A stretch of 64,000 nt of DNA from Fictibacillus phosphorivorans (GTDB lineage Bacteria; Bacillota; Bacilli; Bacillales; Fictibacillaceae): assembly GCF_007673525.1 (NCBI RefSeq), contig NZ_VDZU01000001.1:1116001-1180000 (forward strand), read 5' to 3'. Position numbers and translations under genes: made by a program. Shown here in pieces: positions 59,501-64,000 of this stretch. The stretch's first letter is position 1. Every line of letters starts with the position of its first letter. Under the pieces are notes generated by a model. That model was not told the origin of the DNA. It saw nothing but the letters and a program-made list of their open reading frames with translations, and ran no database searches.

Positions 59501-60679
59501 ATGGATACAAAACGCTTTGAAACAGATGTGATTCATAAGGGGTATAACGCAGAACAGCATAATGGAAGTTTAGCTCCTCCTATTTTTCAAACTTCAACTT
59601 TTGTTTTTGATAGCGCGGAAACGGGTGCTGCACGATTTGCAGGAGAGCAGGAAGGTTATATCTATTCAAGACTTAGCAATCCGACGGTTGCAATGTTAGA
59701 AGAGCGGATTGCAGCGATGGAAAAAGGGGAAAAAGGTTTAGCGTTTGGTTCTGGTATGGCTGCAGTTTCAGCCATTCTGCTAGGGTTAACGAAAACCGGT
59801 GATCATATTCTCTGTTCAGAAGGAGTATATGGGTGTACCTTTGGCTTGCTACAACTTATGGAAGAAAAATATCATATTAAACATAATTTTCATCCGATGA
59901 ACGATGAGGAATCGATACGTTCAGCGATCAACGATCATACTACGGTCATCTATATAGAATCTCCGATAAATCCTACCATGAAACTTGTTGATCTAAGTAT
60001 GGTAGCAAGAATCGCAAAAGAATTTAATATTCCAGTTGTTGTTGATAATACATTTTCATCTCCTTACCTACAGCGTCCACTCGAATTAGGGTGCGATATT
60101 GTTTTGCACAGTGCCACGAAATATCTATGTGGTCATGGAGATGTAATCGGAGGTCTAGCGGTCGGTAGGCAAGAAATGATGAGTCACCTTGCAATGACTA
60201 CTCAAAAGGATATTGGAGGGGTCATGTCTCCTTTTGATGCTTGGCTGCTTTTAAGAGGAATCAAGACACTGCCTGTACGAATGGACCGTCATTGTGAGAA
60301 TGCAAAGAAACTTGCAGACTTGTTAAAGAAACATCCTGCCGTAAATCGAGTATTGTATCCGGGTGATCCGGACTTCCCTCAATATGAGCTTGCAAACACT
60401 CAAATGATGAACGCTGGGGGTCTTATCAGCTTTGAGATAAGAGGAGGTAAAGTGGTCGCCCAAAAGTTTATGAACCATTTAAGACTCATTAAAATCGCCG
60501 TTAGTCTTGGTGATGCTGAAACACTCATCCAACATCCTGCTACAATGACACATGCTGTCGTACCTGAGGAGAATCGACTTCAGATGGGCATCACTGATCA
60601 GCTTCTGCGCTTATCGGTTGGCTTAGAAGCATGGGAAGATATTTGGGATGACATAAAACAAAGTTTAGATTCACTATAA
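59501..60679 (+). CDS. megL: Methionine gamma-lyase-like PLP enzyme
   Basis: A 392-residue Cys/Met-metabolism PLP enzyme. YSRLSNPT and LHSATKYLCGH (PLP Lys207) are family motifs. YGCTF has Cys112, the active-site Cys typical of methionine gamma-lyases rather than cystathionine synthases or lyases. It would split methionine into methanethiol, ammonia and 2-oxobutyrate. The ATG at 59501 follows AAAGGAG; the frame runs upstream to 59366 without an SD. The neighbouring free-methionine-sulfoxide reductase supports a role in methionine metabolism. Confidence 0.85.
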   Translation: MDTKRFETDVIHKGYNAEQHNGSLAPPIFQTSTFVFDSAETGAARFAGEQEGYIYSRLSNPTVAMLEERIAAMEKGEKGLAFGSGMAAVSAILLGLTKTGDHILCSEGVYGCTFGLLQLMEEKYHIKHNFHPMNDEESIRSAINDHTTVIYIESPINPTMKLVDLSMVARIAKEFNIPVVVDNTFSSPYLQRPLELGCDIVLHSATKYLCGHGDVIGGLAVGRQEMMSHLAMTTQKDIGGVMSPFDAWLLLRGIKTLPVRMDRHCENAKKLADLLKKHPAVNRVLYPGDPDFPQYELANTQMMNAGGLISFEIRGGKVVAQKFMNHLRLIKIAVSLGDAETLIQHPATMTHAVVPEENRLQMGITDQLLRLSVGLEAWEDIWDDIKQSLDSL

Positions 60680-60720
60680 AAAAGAGTCCTGCGCTAATGA
60701 CTGCGCAGGACTTCTTTATT
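60680..60720. terminator. Bidirectional terminator, megL / fRMsr
   Basis: AGTCCTGCGC pairs perfectly with GCGCAGGACT, loop TAATGACT, with T- and A-rich flanks. Confidence 0.9.
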
Positions 60721-60733
60721 TAGGTAACAGAAT

Positions 60734-61219
60734 CTAGAGATAACGAAGTAAAACCTCACAGAACTTTTCTAAGTTCTCTTGATCCACCTCATCGAATCGT
60801 GCTTTTTCGGGACTATCAATATCCAGAACTCCTAGAAGTTTGCCGTCTTTCACTAACGGAACTACGATCTCTGATTGAGAAGCGGCATCACAAGCGATAT
60901 GCCCAGGGAACTCATGAACATCTTTTACAACTAACGTTTCTTGATTTTGAGCGGACGTTCCGCAGACTCCTCTTCCAAGAGGAATTCTTACACAAGCTGG
61001 AAGCCCTTGAAAGGGTCCAAGAACTAATTGGTTCGTCTCTTCTTCAAGCGTATAAAAACCAACCCAGTTTACTCTGTCTAAAAATTGATTCAAAAGAGCA
61101 GATGCGTTTGCAAGGTTAGCAGTCGCGTTTGTCTCGCCTTCTAGTAGAGCAGAAAGTTGTTTCAACAGAAGAGAATAAGCTTCATTTCTGTCTGTGCTAT
61201 ATTGCTGAACGGAAAACAT
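60734..61219 (-). CDS. msrC: Free methionine-(R)-sulfoxide reductase (YtsP)
   Basis: A 161-residue single GAF-domain enzyme. RVNWVGFYTLEEETNQLVLG, ACVRIPLGRGVCGTSA and HIACDAASQSEIVVPL hold the three conserved cysteines of the fRMsr/MsrC group. It reduces free methionine-R-sulfoxide to methionine. The ATG at 61219 is better spaced from GGAGGA than the adjoining TTG. Same gene order as B. subtilis ytsP near rpsD. Confidence 0.9.
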   Translation of the reverse strand: MFSVQQYSTDRNEAYSLLLKQLSALLEGETNATANLANASALLNQFLDRVNWVGFYTLEEETNQLVLGPFQGLPACVRIPLGRGVCGTSAQNQETLVVKDVHEFPGHIACDAASQSEIVVPLVKDGKLLGVLDIDSPEKARFDEVDQENLEKFCEVLLRYL

Positions 61220-61371
61220 CAAGATTCCTCCAAACCTGATAAATTGTTTACTCTATCCTATCAAATAATGTTGAACTATACACCCATAAGCCCTTATTTG
61301 TCGAGCGATTATTAAAGGTTTATGTCTCTCGCCCAAGAATTTTATACAAGAGGGAAGGACGGTGGGAGAAA

Positions 61372-62058
61372 ATGAAGACAAATCCGATGGAAACGAAACT
61401 GAAAATAGCAGAGGCAGCGATTGCTCTTTTTACAAGCCAAGGGTTTAAAGGAACGACCGTGAGACAGATAGCCAAAAAAGCTGGTGTGAACATCGCTTTA
61501 ATTTCGTACCATTTTGGAGGAAAGAAAGGTCTTCTAGAAGAGTTGATCACCTCATTTTTTGAAGGGTATATCAGAAGGATTGAAATCATATATCATACAT
61601 CGAGCTCTCCCACGGTTAAGGGAAGTTTTATTGAGATAGTAGAAGCATTGTTGATCTATCAACAGAGAAACCTTCCTCTTGCACGTTTTGTCTATCGTGA
61701 GATGACACTGGATTCAACGTTGGTCCGGGAACTCATGTCTACTTACTTAGTTAAGGAAAAGTACTTTTTGCAAACTCTGTTTGAAAAAGGGATGAAGAAA
61801 AAAGAATTCAGAAGGCAGCCAATCGACTTTTTGACCATTCAGTTCAAAGATATGATGATGCTTCCATTTTTACATCCTCTTTATTTAGCTGAGGTGTATC
61901 AGATTAGTGCTGAAACAGAAACGTTCATACAGCCTTATAAGAAGTGGATGATGAACTGGTTTGATAAATGTGTTTGTATACCAGAAAGAAAAAATCCCCT
62001 GCTGTCTGCTGTTCAAAAGCCTTTATTTGGCTCTATTCAGGAGAAGTGGGGAAGTTAA
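61372..62058 (+). CDS. refZ: TetR-family regulator RefZ
   Basis: A 228-residue TetR-type protein. Residues 1-55 are the DNA-binding domain (TKLKIAEAAIALFTSQGFKG, TTVRQIAKKAGVNIALISYHF); the rest is a helical regulatory domain. Position beside hisJ and ezrA identifies it as RefZ (YttP), a Spo0A-controlled DNA-binding protein that binds sites near the origin and affects FtsZ-ring placement during sporulation. The SD is GTGGGAG. The 3' end overlaps convergent hisJ by 36 bases. Confidence 0.88.
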   Translation: MKTNPMETKLKIAEAAIALFTSQGFKGTTVRQIAKKAGVNIALISYHFGGKKGLLEELITSFFEGYIRRIEIIYHTSSSPTVKGSFIEIVEALLIYQQRNLPLARFVYREMTLDSTLVRELMSTYLVKEKYFLQTLFEKGMKKKEFRRQPIDFLTIQFKDMMMLPFLHPLYLAEVYQISAETETFIQPYKKWMMNWFDKCVCIPERKNPLLSAVQKPLFGSIQEKWGS

Positions 62059-62856
62059 TGTTGCTGTTGATACTAACTGATCCAATCCTTGACCGAGTCC
62101 CTTAGCACTGTGGGCATCAGACCCATAGACAAGAGGGATTTTTCTTTTTTGTGCTTCTTTTATGATCCAGTTAGAAGGATATGGTTCCAAACAATATGGC
62201 TTAACAGCACCTGCTCCGTTATAATCCAAATACATGTTACGTTCAGACATTGCTGTTAAAATCTCTTCTGCTTCTTTTTCATAACTAAAATCTGGGGGGA
62301 AAAGTTTCTGAAATTTAGTTGCTAATGTCATGTGTCCAATCCTTCTTGGCTGATGATCTCCAAATGAATGACTGATCGATTTTTTTACGGTTTGAAAGTA
62401 TAGTGAGTAGACTGCAGAAAGGCTGCCGGATTGCTCGATCAAATCTCTAAATACGTTCTCATCATAATCCATGCAGAAGTAATGGTCTTGAACCTTTAAG
62501 AAATGAACAGAGAGAATGGCATCATCGAGTTCAGGCCAAACCTCTTTCAGAAACGTATTCGTCTCCTCTTCATAGCCCTCAATAAAATCGACTTCTAAAC
62601 CAGTAAATATCTCAATTTTATTTTTATAAAACTTCTTAACTTCTCTCAAAGTGTCGAAGTATTTTCCTAATTGTTCATGTTTCATACTGCTGTCCTTCGT
62701 GGGAGCAGCATCAATAAATGAATGAGGCAACGGGGCATGCTCTGTAAAAGTAATACCTTTCAAACCTAAAGAGATAGCTCTTTCGATATACATTTCAAAA
62801 GTGTCTGAAGACCCATGGGGACAAAAAGGCGTGTGGATATGTCCATCATAGTACAT
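62023..62856 (-). CDS. hisJ: Histidinol phosphatase, PHP type (HisJ)
   Basis: A 277-residue PHP-superfamily enzyme. YYDGHIHTPFCPHG has the first metal-binding His-x-His, ITFTEHAPLP the Glu-His, and YGSDAHSAKGLGQG the last Asp-x-His. It dephosphorylates histidinol phosphate in histidine synthesis; as in B. subtilis it is far from the his operon. The ATG at 62856 follows AAAGGAGGAG. Confidence 0.93.
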   Translation of the reverse strand: MYYDGHIHTPFCPHGSSDTFEMYIERAISLGLKGITFTEHAPLPHSFIDAAPTKDSSMKHEQLGKYFDTLREVKKFYKNKIEIFTGLEVDFIEGYEEETNTFLKEVWPELDDAILSVHFLKVQDHYFCMDYDENVFRDLIEQSGSLSAVYSLYFQTVKKSISHSFGDHQPRRIGHMTLATKFQKLFPPDFSYEKEAEEILTAMSERNMYLDYNGAGAVKPYCLEPYPSNWIIKEAQKRKIPLVYGSDAHSAKGLGQGLDQLVSTATLTSPLLLNRAK

Positions 62857-63076
62857 CTTTCTTACTCCTCCTTTCGACAAAATCTTCATTAAATTGGAAA
62901 AAAATTATCAGATTATGCAATTTTTTTGCGTCAAATGTTTGTTTACATGTTATCATAAAAGCATTAAACTGCAATTTTATAGAATAAAACTAAATTAGAT
63001 CGGTAAAGCGATTTAAACATACGAATACATAATATAGACAATATAGAAATTTGAACAGATAGAAAGGGTGCCTCTG

Positions 63077-64000
63077 ATGATATACATAGTCATTGCCATC
63101 GTTACATTCCTAGCATTGATCCTGTACGGTGCCATGTCACGCCGAAGAGTGTATAAAGAAATTGACCGACTTGAAGCATGGAAGATGCAAATTATGAATC
63201 GCCCATTAACAGAAGAAATCTCAAAAGTTAAGGGTATGGCGATGATTGGTGAAACGGAAGAGAAATTTGAAATGTGGCGTCAAGAATGGGATGAGATGGT
63301 AACGACTCAACTTCCTAATTTAGAAGAAGACTTATTCGATGCTGAGGAATATACAGACAAGTATCGTTTCAAAAAAGCTAAATCTATTTTAGCTGGTGTT
63401 AGTCAATCTTTAGAAAAGATCGATTTGAGAATTAAAGAGATTACTTCCGAAATCAATGAGTTAGTTACGAGTGAGGAGCTAAATCGGGAAGAGATTGTGG
63501 AAGCGAAAGAAAAGCTTCAAGAAACAAAAAAGTACTATTTAACTCATATCCGTGCACTTGGCCAGACTGCTCCAATCTTTGATAAGGAACTCGACGAGAT
63601 AAAAGCTTTGATTGAAACGTTTGAATCATTAACTGTACAAGGAAGCCATCTAGAAGCTAGACAAAGACTTGTTGAGAGTTTAAACCGTATTTCTGATTGT
63701 AAAACGAAGATGCAGGGAGTTCCTGAACTTCTTGTGATCCTTCAATCTGATATTCCTAATTCATTAAAAGAGTTAAGTGTCGGTTTTACAGAGATGGAAC
63801 AACAAGGTTATGTTCTTCATCATATTGGCATTGAAAAAGAGATCAGCTCTTTAAAAGATCTTAACGATCAAGCGCTGAACAAAGTACTTGAACTTGAGCT
63901 TGAAAGTGCTCAAAAAGATATGGATGAAACGGTACAGAAGATGGATCAGCTCTATGAAATGCTTGAGAACGAAGTACATTCTAAGCAATTTGTAATAAGT
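63077..64000 (+). CDS. ezrA: Septation ring regulator EzrA, N-terminal part (partial)
   Basis: 308 codons are visible before the window ends; full EzrA is about 560 residues. MIYIVIAIVTFLALILYGAM is the single N-terminal transmembrane helix, followed by RRRVYKEIDRLEAWK and a long spectrin-like coiled coil. EzrA is a membrane protein that controls FtsZ ring assembly and links to PBP1. The SD is GAAAGGGTG. The genes around it (hisJ, refZ) match the B. subtilis order. Confidence 0.95.
   Translation, partial: MIYIVIAIVTFLALILYGAMSRRRVYKEIDRLEAWKMQIMNRPLTEEISKVKGMAMIGETEEKFEMWRQEWDEMVTTQLPNLEEDLFDAEEYTDKYRFKKAKSILAGVSQSLEKIDLRIKEITSEINELVTSEELNREEIVEAKEKLQETKKYYLTHIRALGQTAPIFDKELDEIKALIETFESLTVQGSHLEARQRLVESLNRISDCKTKMQGVPELLVILQSDIPNSLKELSVGFTEMEQQGYVLHHIGIEKEISSLKDLNDQALNKVLELELESAQKDMDETVQKMDQLYEMLENEVHSKQFVIS

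Overview
The window is 64 kb of an AT-rich Gram-positive chromosome with dense, short-gapped genes, strong Shine-Dalgarno (SD) sequences, frequent TTG/GTG starts and many intrinsic terminators. Gene content and order closely follow the Bacillus subtilis leuS-to-ezrA 'yt' region (ytgP, ytzE, ytjP, ytkP, ytlPQR, amyX, ytmP, ytzH, trmB, ytnP, ytoP, ytpPQ, sftA, murC, ytxGHJ, aroA, ccpA, acuCBA, acsA, tyrS, rpsD, ytsP, refZ, hisJ, ezrA). The source is therefore a spore-forming member of Bacillaceae, not B. subtilis itself because several genes are inserted or moved. I see no prophage, insertion sequence, CRISPR array, rRNA or tRNA; this is conserved core chromosome.

Layout. 1-9 kb: end of leuS, a rhodanese, a membrane PAS-GGDEF-EAL protein behind a sigma-D-like promoter, an SDR protein, Cse60, a flavoprotein, the lipid II flippase MurJ and an RsuA-type pseudouridine synthase. 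9-23 kb: YtzE, a candidate free-standing small RNA on the minus strand (about 9308-9482), a potassium channel, dipeptidase, MFS permease, cysteine-synthase-like enzyme, ThpR, lipid kinase, pullulanase, TrmB and an MBL-fold lactonase. 23-33 kb: a preQ1 riboswitch and queD-queE-queC, an M42 peptidase, an MltG-like protein, a large chemoreceptor with a sigma-D-like promoter, a stand-alone PTS IIC protein, and a displaced queF next to ytpP/ytpQ. 33-44 kb: SftA, a nicotinate phosphoribosyltransferase, MurC, an M29 aminopeptidase, the ytxG-ytxH-brxC stress operon with a sigma-B-like promoter, and a very long FtsA-like ATPase. 44-52 kb: AroA, CcpA, MtnN, and divergent acuABC/acsA sharing a cre-like palindrome. 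52-64 kb: a class A PBP, T-box-controlled tyrS, an aldo/keto reductase, a soluble PAS chemoreceptor, rpsD with a long leader, methionine gamma-lyase beside free-methionine-sulfoxide reductase, RefZ, HisJ and the start of ezrA.

Themes that connect genes: queuosine precursor synthesis (QueD, QueE, QueC, and QueF 7 kb away); acetate activation with its own acetylase, deacetylase and CBS-ACT protein, and CcpA 4 kb upstream; cell wall and division (MurJ, MurC, PBP, MltG-like, SftA, EzrA, FtsA-like, RefZ); and sulfur/methionine metabolism (MtnN, MegL, fRMsr, YtkP).

The least explained structures are two short arrays of 20-21 bp phased repeats in transcriptionally insulated gaps (36410-36502 and 47395-47475), the minus-strand small RNA, and two hairpins whose 3' arm is the SD of the next gene.
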